NCBI GenBank assembly: GCA_947629215.1
Contig: CANRCU010000102.1
Coordinates: 1-7,782 of the forward strand
Direction: 5' to 3'
Length of the DNA stretch: 7,782 nt
Source of the DNA: an uncultured Clostridia bacterium
Lineage (GTDB): Bacteria; Bacillota; Clostridia; Lachnospirales; CAG-274
Positions 1 through 6,918 of this stretch are shown in pieces. How positions within the stretch are numbered: position 1 is the stretch's first letter; each line of letters opens with the position of its first letter. The position numbers and the translations under genes were made by a program. Under the pieces are notes generated by a model that was not told where the DNA came from, made no database searches, and saw nothing but the letters and a program-made list of their open reading frames with translations.

Positions 1-684
1 GGTGCCGTAGCCCATGTTGTTTTCAAAATCGTAGCCGGGGTATATCTTGGCATAATCCGCCATTAAACGGTCACGCAGCACCTTTGCAACAACACTTGCT
101 GCGGCTATGGACATACTTTTACCGTCGCCTTTGATTATAGCTTGCTGCGGTATATCCGTGTCGGGTATGGTCACGGCGTCAACAAGCAGTTGCTGAGGCT
201 TTGTTCCGAGTTTTTGTATTGCCGTCTGCATTGATTTATAAGTTGCCTGTAAAATATTTATACTGTCGATGGTCCTGTTGTCGGCAAAACCGACACCGAC
301 GGCAACCGCTTTTTCGTTTATGACATCAAACAACTCTTCACGTTTTTTTGGGGAGAGTTTTTTGCTGTCGTCCAATCCTTCTATTATGCAGTTTTCGGGC
401 AGGATAACAGCCGCCGCAAATACAGGTCCCGCCAAAGGACCTCTGCCGACCTCGTCAATGCCTGCGATTAGAGTTATGCCTTTTTTGTAATATTCGCGCT
501 CATAAGAAAGCAGCCCGTCGAGCCGCTGTTTTTCAGCTAAGTAGGCAGTGTATTTCTTGTCATAGCTTTTTACAAGGCTTATTATGCCCGAGCGTTTGTC
601 ATTGCGGTAGGTATCAAGCGCTTTTGGTATATCCGTGATAGGGATAGCCGCAAGTTCGGCTTTGACTTCTGTTATCGGTCTCAT
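1..684 (-). CDS. rnhB: Ribonuclease HII, C-terminus cut by the window edge
   Basis: Cytoplasmic endonuclease that cuts the RNA strand of RNA:DNA hybrids, including single ribonucleotides misincorporated into DNA. The 228 visible residues start at ATG 684-682, behind an AGAGGT ribosome binding site. The hallmark GIDEVGRGPLAGPV block is at residues 75-88. The acidic active-site residues can all be read: Asp77 and Glu78, Asp169 (in LLVDA) and Asp205 (in AKVLRDRLM). The KGDGKSMSIAAASVVAK block (185-201) is also typical. About 70 residues precede the first motif, as in the long Bacillus-type RNase HII. The reading frame is open to base 1 and ends in NMGYGT, so only roughly the last 30 residues, with the usual HRxSF-type end, lie outside the window. 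It is transcribed away from the SpoIID-domain gene, from its own promoter at 739-767. Confidence 0.97.
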   Translation of the reverse strand, partial: MRPITEVKAELAAIPITDIPKALDTYRNDKRSGIISLVKSYDKKYTAYLAEKQRLDGLLSYEREYYKKGITLIAGIDEVGRGPLAGPVFAAAVILPENCIIEGLDDSKKLSPKKREELFDVINEKAVAVGVGFADNRTIDSINILQATYKSMQTAIQKLGTKPQQLLVDAVTIPDTDIPQQAIIKGDGKSMSIAAASVVAKVLRDRLMADYAKIYPGYDFENNMGYGT

Positions 685-738
685 TTTGTACCTCTCAAAT
701 AATTGAAATTTTTATGATCTATAGACCAAATATATAAT

Positions 739-767
739 ATTATACCCTAAATATGGAAAAATTTCAA
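739..767 (-). promoter_or_regulatory. Sigma-A-type promoter for rnhB
   Basis: Read on the minus strand, TTGAAA (767-762) is followed by a 17-nt spacer and a perfect TATAAT (744-739). Transcription would start near 733, giving a leader of about 50 nt before the rnhB ATG. The surrounding DNA is very AT-rich. Seen in the sequence by consensus match only. Confidence 0.75.
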
Positions 768-810
768 TATAAAATACGGAAAAATTAATATTACATTTTC
801 ATACAAGATG

Positions 811-839
811 TTGACATAATTTGAACCGTATTATAAAAT
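811..839 (+). promoter_or_regulatory. Sigma-A-type promoter for the SpoIID-domain/queA/YcdB unit
   Basis: A perfect TTGACA (811-816) is followed by a 17-nt spacer and TAAAAT (834-839), a 5/6 match to TATAAT. The expected transcription start is near 846, about 50 nt before the TTG start codon. It lies back to back with the rnhB promoter, with 43 bp between the two -35 boxes, so the two units could share a regulator. I see no clear operator palindrome between them. Confidence 0.75.
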
Positions 840-884
840 ATATTTAATAGGTATATCTGCGCTTTTTTGCAGCAGAATGAAAAC

Positions 885-890
885 GGGAGG
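885..890 (+). promoter_or_regulatory. Ribosome binding site that fixes a TTG start
   Basis: GGGAGG at 885-890 sits 7 nt before TTG 898-900. The in-frame ATG at 877 lies upstream of this site and has no comparable purine-rich sequence before it. The downstream TTG also places a clean signal peptide right at the N-terminus. Confidence 0.8.
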
Positions 891-897
891 TATTATT

Positions 898-2448
898 TTG
901 AATTTAAGAAAACTTATCGCAGCCGTTCTTTGCGGCTCTATGTTTGCATTTTGCATTTGCATAAATAACGGTTACGGCGACGGAAGTCTGCGTATAGGTC
1001 TTGAGCGCTATTATATGGGCGTAGGTACGATAACAGCCGCAAATACGAGCCTTACCGTCAGTTACAAGGGCGGCAGTTCCGAGTTGAAAAGCAGTTCCGG
1101 CTTTACATTTTCCCCGGCTTCGGGAAGTTATTCGTCAAGAATACAATGCCCGTCTTTGGAAAATGCCGTTGAACACGGCGGTGTTGCGGTCTTTGACAAT
1201 GAAGGCTGGGGCTGTTATATATCCGACGGCATAACGGTTGAAACAACGACCGAAACGACTACGCAAACGGCGGTCACAGTGACGGAAAACTCAACGGAAA
1301 CGACCACACAGGCGGCAAAGACCGAGCATGTGATAAATACATACGATATTGCAAAAAATGCTGTCAAAGTCGATTTTGAGGGCGGCAGCTTTGTTATAAA
1401 CACGGGCGGTGTTACACTCTCTTCACCTACGGGGGTAGTTGACCTTGGCGAAATGTCATACCGCGGCAGCATAGAGATAACCGCCGAAGGCGGCAGCCTT
1501 AACGCTGTAAATATTATTTCTATGGACGAATACCTTTACGGAGTGATACCCGTTGAAGTGTATGCAAGCTGGCCGGAAGAAGCGCTTAAGGCGCAGGCTG
1601 TGGCTGCGCGCTCGTTTGCCTCATATCACAAGGGCAGACATTCGGGCTATGACCTTTGCGATACCACGCATTGTCAGTTTTACAGCGGATACGGACGCGA
1701 GGAAAGCAGCACAACGGCTGCCGTTGATGCAACAAGCGGAGTTATGGCATATTATAACGGCAAGCCTATAAATGCGGAATATTTTGACTGTGACGGCGGA
1801 TATACACTGAGTTCCTCAGAGGTATGGGGCGGAGATGTGCCTTATCTGACATCTACGCCCGACCCGTATGAGTTGAATGCAAGAAGCTGGGAACGCACCT
1901 TTACGTTAAAGGAGATAGGCAATATGGCTGCGGCTGAGGGCTTTGACATAGGTGAAGTTACAAATGTAGCCGTTACCGAATGGCGCGGTGATATTTTAGC
2001 CGAAGAAGTCACGCTTACAGGCACAAATGGCAGCCATGTTCTGAAGGGACAGGATATAAAGACATTCTTTAAACAGGGCGGAGAAAACCTGTGGTCGCGC
2101 GCTTTTAAGATAACGGGTTCGTCTGCGCCGAGCAACAATATATTTGTAATGGGTGCAAGCGGAACGGTCGAGAATCTGACCGCAGATGTGATGTCGGCTG
2201 TGAATGCAAGCGGAGAACCTACCGTTCTGGATGATATAAATTTGGTATTATGCGGCAAAAACGGCGATGTTGTGCTAAGTGAAAACGGCGGAACGCTGAC
2301 CGAGGCTGCGGACAGTATAGTTATAAGCGGAGCAGGCTGGGGACACGGTGTCGGCATGAGCCAGTGCGGAGCTTACGGTATGGCGTCGAAGGGATTCAAA
2401 TACGACGAGATACTGAAATATTACTACAAAGGTGTAGAGGTGAAATAA
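898..2448 (+). CDS. Secreted SpoIID/LytB-domain protein (probable peptidoglycan-acting enzyme)
   Basis: A 516-residue exported protein of the SpoIID/LytB family, whose SpoIID members are lytic transglycosylases that trim peptidoglycan. Residues 1-27 form a signal peptide. Residues 31-110 form an N-terminal domain opening with LRIGL, as in many clostridial relatives. A Thr-rich linker spans about 114-142. The SpoIID core runs from about 200 to the end. It contains EYLYGVIPVEVYASWPEEAL, with Glu220 at the expected catalytic position, then KAQAVAARSFASY, then a His248-x5-Cys254-x5-Cys260 spacing that fits the zinc site I recall for clostridial SpoIID, and a terminal GWGHGVGMSQCGAYGMA (480-496). 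The usual HSxSGG motif is instead FDCDGG (296-301), so three Ser/Thr positions are changed. It could be a vegetative paralogue, not the true sporulation SpoIID; the Thr-rich linker and long N-domain favour that. It is first in the unit with queA and the YcdB-like gene. Confidence 0.9.
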   Translation: MNLRKLIAAVLCGSMFAFCICINNGYGDGSLRIGLERYYMGVGTITAANTSLTVSYKGGSSELKSSSGFTFSPASGSYSSRIQCPSLENAVEHGGVAVFDNEGWGCYISDGITVETTTETTTQTAVTVTENSTETTTQAAKTEHVINTYDIAKNAVKVDFEGGSFVINTGGVTLSSPTGVVDLGEMSYRGSIEITAEGGSLNAVNIISMDEYLYGVIPVEVYASWPEEALKAQAVAARSFASYHKGRHSGYDLCDTTHCQFYSGYGREESSTTAAVDATSGVMAYYNGKPINAEYFDCDGGYTLSSSEVWGGDVPYLTSTPDPYELNARSWERTFTLKEIGNMAAAEGFDIGEVTNVAVTEWRGDILAEEVTLTGTNGSHVLKGQDIKTFFKQGGENLWSRAFKITGSSAPSNNIFVMGASGTVENLTADVMSAVNASGEPTVLDDINLVLCGKNGDVVLSENGGTLTEAADSIVISGAGWGHGVGMSQCGAYGMASKGFKYDEILKYYYKGVEVK

Positions 2449-2514
2449 GCCGCAGGGTATATACGGTATTCTGCGCATGACCGACGGTTTTGCGGTCATA
2501 TATCACAAAAAAAC

Positions 2515-2520
2515 AGAGGA
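2515..2520 (+). promoter_or_regulatory. Ribosome binding site that fixes the queA start
   Basis: AGAGGA at 2515-2520 lies 7 nt before ATG 2528-2530. The in-frame ATG at 2477 would add 17 residues unlike any QueA N-terminus, and it sits inside a small hairpin (2477-2499). The start at 2528 gives the family-typical beginning MLRTDFYFELP. Confidence 0.85.
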
Positions 2521-2527
2521 ATTTATA

Positions 2528-3515
2528 ATGTTAAGAACGGATTTTTATTTTGAACTGCCAAAAGAGCTTATAGCGCAGACACCGCTGAAGGACAGAGCGT
2601 CTTCGCGACTGTTGGTGCTGGACAAGAAAAGCGGAAAGACCGAACATCACGTTTTCAAAGATATTGTAGGGTTGCTGAACGCAGGCGACTGCCTTGTGAT
2701 AAACGAAACAAGGGTGCTGCCCGCGCGGCTGATAGGCGAACGTGAGGACACGGGTACACGTGTTGAGATCTTGCTGTTGAAAAGACTTACCGATGAAAAA
2801 AGGTGGGAGTGTATCGTCTATCCCGGCAAAAAAGCGAGGATCGGCAAAAGGATAGTTTTTGGCGGCGGTATGCTGAAAGCCGAAATTGTGGATATAATCG
2901 AAGAGGGCAACAGGATAGTGAAGTTTGAGTTTGACGGGATATTTGAAGATCACCGAAAAACTTGACGATAAGGAAAGGTATCAGACGGTATATGCCAAAA
3001 ACAACGGCTCTGCTGCTGCGCCGACGGCGGGGCTGCACTTTACGCCGGAGCTTCTGAAACAGCTTGAAGAAAAGGGCGTTAAAATAGCGCGGCTGACTTT
3101 GCACGTCGGGCTTGGAACGTTCAGACCCGTAAAAGCGGACGATATACTCGACCACAAGATGCATTCGGAATATTATTGCATAGAAAAAGAACAGGCAGAT
3201 ATTATCAATACGGCAAGGAAAAACGGCGGACGTATAATAGCGGTCGGCACGACAAGCACGCGCACGCTTGAATCGGTCGCGGACGAAAACGGGCATATCT
3301 GCGCAAAAAACGGTTGGACGGATATTTTTATCTATCCGGGGTACAGTTTCAAAGCGGTGGACGGGCTGATAACAAATTTTCATTTGCCCGAATCTACGCT
3401 CATAATGCTTGTCAGTGCCTTGGCAGGACGGGAAAATGTGCTGAATGCATATAAAACGGCAGTCGAGGAGAAATACAGGTTTTTTTCGTTCGGCGATGCA
3501 ATGTTTATTGTCTGA
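2528..3515 (+). pseudogene. queA: queA (SAM:tRNA ribosyltransferase-isomerase), broken by an internal 41-nt deletion and frameshift
   Basis: QueA transfers and isomerises the ribosyl part of S-adenosylmethionine onto preQ1-modified tRNA to make epoxyqueuosine. The first part (2528-2950, 141 residues) matches the family from MLRTDFYFELPKELIAQTPL through VINETRVLPARL to FEFDGIFED. That frame then reads HRKT and stops at 2963-2965. The rest of the protein continues in the +1 frame from ATC 2949-2951 as ITEKLDDKERYQTVYAK, then GSAAAPTAGLHFT, LHVGLGTFRPV, VGTTSTRTLES, FIYPGYSFKAVDG and a normal end FFSFGDAMFIV. The two parts total 141 + 188 residues. Against the usual 342-residue Bacillus QueA, exactly 13 residues plus 2 nt are absent, that is 41 nt. 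The missing residues include the near-invariant GEMPLPPY stretch. Neither fragment should be active. Both halves are otherwise undecayed, so the lesion is very recent or is an assembly error. Confidence 0.9.
2948..2951 (+). other. queA: Deletion junction inside queA
   Basis: The last correct upstream codon is GAT (2948-2950) and the first correct downstream codon is ATC (2949-2951). They overlap by the two bases AT. In an intact gene GAT would be followed by 13 codons and then ATC. Loss of one AT and everything between the two copies would give this junction, so it is consistent with a deletion at a 2-bp microhomology. The location comes from comparing the reading frames with the remembered family sequence. 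Confidence 0.75.
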
Positions 3516-3554
3516 TATGTAGGAAAAATAAAGTATTAAAAGGAAGGGATCGTT

Positions 3555-5501
3555 ATGAAAAAAAGACTCACATCAATGTTGCTTGCGGCGGTAATGATGT
3601 TTTCGGCTGTGTCCGTTGTCGGCGGTGAAGTTGACCACGAAAGTCTGATATTGCGCGCACGCGAATATTTTGATATAAGAGAAGATATGGACGATGTGGA
3701 TATATCCAAATACGGAGAAAATACCACTATATCATGGACAGATACAGAAACAGGTGAGAGCAGTCATATCACTGCGGACGAACACGGCTGTATAACCGGT
3801 TATTTTTATTCGCATAACAGAGAAGAAAAGGGGAAAAAGCTCAACAGGAACGAAGCAAAGAATATTGCGGATGCTCTTTTAAAGAAAATATACGGCGAAA
3901 ATGTGGCTGATATAGTTTTTGATAAACGTCGTATTTCGGGACAAGATATAAGGCTGTATTATTATGTTGCCAAAAACGGTGTTCCCGTTGATTCCGACAT
4001 TGAGGTCGAGGTAGACCGTGTAACGGGCAAGATAGATAATTTCAGCGGTGTCTGCAATGATATTTTCGGTTACGGATATATCGACCCTAAGTCCGTGAAA
4101 CTGCTCGATAGTGACCAAATATACGAAAATTACAAAGAAACAGATGATTTTGAACTTATATACAATATTTTTTATAACTATGAAGAAAAAAAGGCGGAGG
4201 CACGCCCTGTTTACAGACTGACCGGCAAGGATATAAACGCCGTCAGCGGAGAACCCGTTGATGCGGTCAACGATGAACCGATCATGAAAAATACCGAAGC
4301 AACAACTTATGCAGCGGCGGATGCGGAAGCGGGAGCCGGTATAACACCCGAAGAACGCAAGGCAATAGAGGAGTTTGAAAATTATATATCAAAAGAAGAA
4401 GCCGACGAAATATTGAAGAAACATTTTCCGCAATTAAATAAAATGGAGATAAGAAGTTCATCCGTTTACCGTGAAATGTATTTTGATGTGCCTTATATAG
4501 AGGTGTATTACGACCTTGACAGCGAGGAAGAAGACGGCAATGCATATGCAAGCCTGAATGCGGAAAACGGCGAAATATTGAGTTATTACTGCAATATATA
4601 CAAAAAAGGCGAAAGAATACAGAATATCAAATTGGACGAACAAAAAGCTGTGTCTGCCGCAGAAAAGAAGTTCGCAGAGCTGGCACCGAAGGAGTTTGAA
4701 AGCGGAGAATACAAGGTCCGTTTTAACGACAATACCGTTTATTTTGACAGGATAGAGAACGGTGTGCCTGTAAATCTGCAGAATGTGAGATTCACTTTTG
4801 ACAATGAATTTGAAGTGACCGACTATATCAAAGATTGGGATAATATCACATTCCCTTCTTTGGATAATGTAACGGACGAAAGAGCTTTGTTTGAAAAATG
4901 CATCAACGATAATGACGGATTCGGACTTGTGTACAGGCTTGTTAACAATACGCCTGTTTTGACTTACAGTTTTAATATTGAAAATGTGTATGGCATTAAC
5001 AGAATGTACGATGCTGTTACGGGCGAAAGAATAAATAGTTACAATGGCGAACCGTATTCGGCGCAGTCCGACGGAAATTATTCCGATTTGGAAGGAAGCC
5101 CTTACCGCGAGGTCATAGAGATACTTGCGGAATACGGTCATACCTTGCCCTACGAAAAATTTGAACCCGGAAAAGAAATAACCATAGGTGATTTTTATAC
5201 TTTGTGCAATTCATATGTTGCAAAAGACGATCAAGATACCAAATACAATAAGCCGATGACTAAAATGGATATGGTGAAAATATTTGTGGAACAGAGCGGT
5301 TACGACGGAATTGCAAAGAAAGATATTTTCAAAAATAATTTCAGCGATGTCGGCGGCGAAGATGTAGGTTATGTGGCTATTGCCGCCGCAATGGGATATA
5401 TACAAGAAACGGGCGGCGAATTTAACGGCGGTAAAGTCCTGACAAGAGGCGAGGCGGCTGAATATATTTACAGTTTGTTGGAAAAAGAGGACGAGTTCTG
5501 A
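3555..5501 (+). CDS. Secreted YcdB/YcdC-domain protein with SLH-like C-terminus
   Basis: A 648-residue exported protein that I place in the YcdB/YcdC (PepSY-related) family; its biochemical function is unknown. The ribosome binding site AGGAAGG (3541-3547) lies 7 nt before ATG 3555. Residues 1-24 form a signal peptide. Two related alpha/beta units follow, at about 26-240 and 265-500. Each runs through helix-rich segments with a 'VTGKI' or 'VTGERI' type strand and a Val/Phe-rich stretch ending in GEP (GEPVD near 234, GEPY near 500). An acidic, Ala-rich linker separates them (TYAAADAEAGAGITPEER). The last 140 residues resemble degenerate S-layer homology repeats. The clearer one starts near residue 596 (FSDVGGEDVGYVAIAAAMGYI) and contains LTRGEAAEYIY. 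SLH domains bind secondary cell-wall polymers, so a wall-attached location is inferred. The gene begins 39 nt after queA with no terminator between, so it is probably co-transcribed. Confidence 0.85.
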   Translation: MKKRLTSMLLAAVMMFSAVSVVGGEVDHESLILRAREYFDIREDMDDVDISKYGENTTISWTDTETGESSHITADEHGCITGYFYSHNREEKGKKLNRNEAKNIADALLKKIYGENVADIVFDKRRISGQDIRLYYYVAKNGVPVDSDIEVEVDRVTGKIDNFSGVCNDIFGYGYIDPKSVKLLDSDQIYENYKETDDFELIYNIFYNYEEKKAEARPVYRLTGKDINAVSGEPVDAVNDEPIMKNTEATTYAAADAEAGAGITPEERKAIEEFENYISKEEADEILKKHFPQLNKMEIRSSSVYREMYFDVPYIEVYYDLDSEEEDGNAYASLNAENGEILSYYCNIYKKGERIQNIKLDEQKAVSAAEKKFAELAPKEFESGEYKVRFNDNTVYFDRIENGVPVNLQNVRFTFDNEFEVTDYIKDWDNITFPSLDNVTDERALFEKCINDNDGFGLVYRLVNNTPVLTYSFNIENVYGINRMYDAVTGERINSYNGEPYSAQSDGNYSDLEGSPYREVIEILAEYGHTLPYEKFEPGKEITIGDFYTLCNSYVAKDDQDTKYNKPMTKMDMVKIFVEQSGYDGIAKKDIFKNNFSDVGGEDVGYVAIAAAMGYIQETGGEFNGGKVLTRGEAAEYIYSLLEKEDEF

Positions 5502-5535
5502 TATACGAAATATTGTAAGTTATGAAAGAAAACTG

Positions 5536-5564
5536 TTGCGAAATTTGTCGAACCGATATATAAT
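5536..5564 (+). promoter_or_regulatory. Sigma-A-type promoter for the L,D-transpeptidase gene
   Basis: TTGCGA (5536-5541), a 17-nt spacer and a perfect TATAAT (5559-5564). Transcription should start near 5571, about 50 nt before the ATG at 5620. An in-frame ATG at 5575 lies almost at this start point and lacks a ribosome binding site, which supports the downstream start. Confidence 0.7.
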
Positions 5565-5606
5565 AATATATTGAGTGATGTGGAGAGTGTTCGGGAAAAT
5601 AAATCA

Positions 5607-5613
5607 AAAGGAG
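5607..5613 (+). promoter_or_regulatory. Ribosome binding site that fixes the L,D-transpeptidase start
   Basis: AAAGGAG at 5607-5613 lies 6 nt before ATG 5620-5622. Starting there puts the positively charged and hydrophobic signal peptide (MSILKKLLAVSAVVLAM) at the very N-terminus. The alternative ATG at 5575 would bury it behind 15 residues. Confidence 0.85.
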
Positions 5614-5619
5614 CAGCAA

Positions 5620-6441
5620 ATGAGTATTTTAAAAAAATTATTGGCGGTGTCGGCGGTTGTGCTGGCTATGACAAGTGTTGTTCGGGCGGACGATCATCCG
5701 TATTACATCAAGATAAACCGAACGACAAAATGCACTACTATCTATACAAAGGATGAAAACGGCAATTATACCGTTCCTTATAAGGCTATGGTCTGCGCGC
5801 CGGGCGAGGGTGGCAATACACCTCTCGGCAAATTTAAAACGCCTGCCAAATACCGTTGGAAAGAACTTTTGGGCGGTGTATGGGGTCAGTATTCCACAAG
5901 AATAACAGACGGTGTGCTTTTCCATTCCTGCTGTTACAGGACCACTAACGAAAGCACACTTATCACACGCACCTTCAACTCTTTGGGTACAAAGGCATCC
6001 CTTGGCTGTGTAAGGCTTTCGGTGGCTGACGCAAAGTGGATATATGACAATTGCCCACTTGGTACGACTGTTGAGGTGTATGATGCACCTACCGATCCGA
6101 TCCCTTGCCCTAAACCTGTGAGGCTGACGGACAAAGCGACTTATCCGAATTGGGATCCGACAGATCCTAACCCGAATAATCCATGGAAGAAAGAGCAGGT
6201 CAAAATAATAATAGACGAACCTAAGAAACATATAAAAAAAGGTGATGAATACGCATACAATAACCTTGCCGAGATACTGCACAGGGGCGTAAAGGCGTAT
6301 GATATTGCAAACAATGAGATACATTATGAGATAAGCTGTAATGTGAATGTAAATGAAGTAGGCGAGTATATAATAAAATATTATGCGACCGATGCTCTCG
6401 GAAATTATACCGAAAATCTTGGTATAGTGCAGGTATATTGA
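5620..6441 (+). CDS. Secreted L,D-transpeptidase (YkuD domain) with C-terminal Ig-like domain
   Basis: A 273-residue exported enzyme. L,D-transpeptidases of the YkuD family make 3-3 cross-links in peptidoglycan, or attach groups to it, through a catalytic cysteine. Residues 1-23 are a signal peptide with likely cleavage after VRA. The YkuD domain spans about 28-152: YYIKINR, then PGEGGNTPLGKFKTPAKY (61-78), then LFHSCCY with His102, then the active-site block ASLGCVRLSVADAKWIYDNC with Cys130 and Arg132. The usual SHGC is SLGC here, which alters a conserved but probably non-catalytic His. A Pro/Asn/Asp-rich linker (about 155-188) leads to a beta-rich domain of about 80 residues ending in GEYIIKYYATDALGNYTENL, like DUF5011/bacterial Ig-like domains that may aid wall or surface binding. 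It is monocistronic, with its own promoter and a terminator 22 nt downstream. Confidence 0.92.
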   Translation: MSILKKLLAVSAVVLAMTSVVRADDHPYYIKINRTTKCTTIYTKDENGNYTVPYKAMVCAPGEGGNTPLGKFKTPAKYRWKELLGGVWGQYSTRITDGVLFHSCCYRTTNESTLITRTFNSLGTKASLGCVRLSVADAKWIYDNCPLGTTVEVYDAPTDPIPCPKPVRLTDKATYPNWDPTDPNPNNPWKKEQVKIIIDEPKKHIKKGDEYAYNNLAEILHRGVKAYDIANNEIHYEISCNVNVNEVGEYIIKYYATDALGNYTENLGIVQVY

Positions 6442-6463
6442 GCCTTTTGAGGCACTTGGGAAC

Positions 6464-6499
6464 AAAAAAACTCCGCGTTTTTAGACGGCGGAGTTTTTT
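6464..6499. terminator. Bidirectional intrinsic terminator between convergent genes
   Basis: A stem of A-run plus CTCCGC (6464-6476) and GCGGAG plus T-run (6488-6499), with an 11-nt loop. It has a T-tract on either strand, so it can end transcription of the L,D-transpeptidase gene from the left and of the thioesterase operon from the right. The thioesterase stop codon (6500-6498) lies within its right arm, so the minus-strand message ends immediately after the last codon. Confidence 0.92.
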
Positions 6500-6917
6500 A
6501 TTTCAGTTCGTCTGTTATTTGTTGAAAGACCTTATAGATTTCGGGATTTTTTTTGCGAAGATCGATCGGTTTAAAAGTTTTGGAATCAAGAAAACAATGT
6601 GTGCTTTCACCAAATGTGGAAAGCTGCATATCCGCCTTGCGGTATGCTTTATAATCAACGGTCATTTTTACGCCCGTAAATTTGGATATATGCGCTTTGA
6701 TAACAAGCTCGTCGCCAAAGGTCACGGGCTGCTTGTATTTAATGTCTATGCCAAGTACGGGGATAAGAATACCTGCCTTTTCGGTTTCGGCATAGCTCAG
6801 ACCGAAGCTGTCCATAAGAAAAATACGGGCTTCTTCAAAATAACGGATATAGTTTGAATGATGGACTATACCCATTTTATCGGTTTCGTAATAATTGATG
6901 CGTCGTGTATATTCCAT
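6498..6917 (-). CDS. Hotdog-fold acyl-CoA thioesterase (4HBT / YbgC-like)
   Basis: A 139-residue cytoplasmic protein of the 4-hydroxybenzoyl-CoA thioesterase/YbgC group, which hydrolyses acyl-CoA (or possibly acyl-ACP) thioesters; the real substrate cannot be told from sequence. The diagnostic N-terminal block is YYETDKMGIVHHSNYIRYFEEAR (residues 9-31). Asp13 lies at the position of the catalytic Asp of 4HBT enzymes and the following HHSNYIRYFEEAR helix is typical. The core then runs VLGIDIKYKQPVTFGDEL, and the beta strands up to FGESTHCFLD (102-111) complete the hotdog fold. The length is normal for the family. The start ATG 6917 has a GGAG site 7 nt upstream, lying in the 3' end of the preceding gene. 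Only 1 nt separates it from that gene's stop, so the two are co-transcribed and probably translationally coupled. Confidence 0.9.
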   Translation of the reverse strand: MEYTRRINYYETDKMGIVHHSNYIRYFEEARIFLMDSFGLSYAETEKAGILIPVLGIDIKYKQPVTFGDELVIKAHISKFTGVKMTVDYKAYRKADMQLSTFGESTHCFLDSKTFKPIDLRKKNPEIYKVFQQITDELK

Positions 6918-6918
6918 A

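Noticed and set aside
269..490. Short plus-strand open frame opposite rnhB
   Set aside because: The minus strand here encodes the catalytic core of RNase HII, so this frame is a shadow.
1842..2357. 171-codon open frame on the minus strand inside the SpoIID-domain gene
   Set aside because: Antisense shadow with no ribosome binding site or domain; the plus strand here encodes the conserved SpoIID core.
2477..2499. Hairpin (ATGACCG / CGGTCAT) between the SpoIID-domain gene and queA considered as a terminator
   Set aside because: It has only 7 bp and no T-run follows on the plus strand, so read-through into queA is more likely.
2940..2970. Programmed frameshift as an explanation for the two queA frames
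   Set aside because: A +1 shift would be needed, there is no suitable slippery site at the junction, and even a perfect shift would leave 13 conserved residues missing.
5638..6465. Long open frame (275 codons) on the minus strand opposite the L,D-transpeptidase gene
   Set aside because: It is entirely antisense to a gene with clear catalytic motifs, its translation has no recognisable domain, and it would run through the terminator region.
6438..6857. 139-codon open frame on the plus strand opposite the thioesterase
   Set aside because: It runs through the intrinsic terminator and is a shadow of the motif-bearing thioesterase on the other strand.
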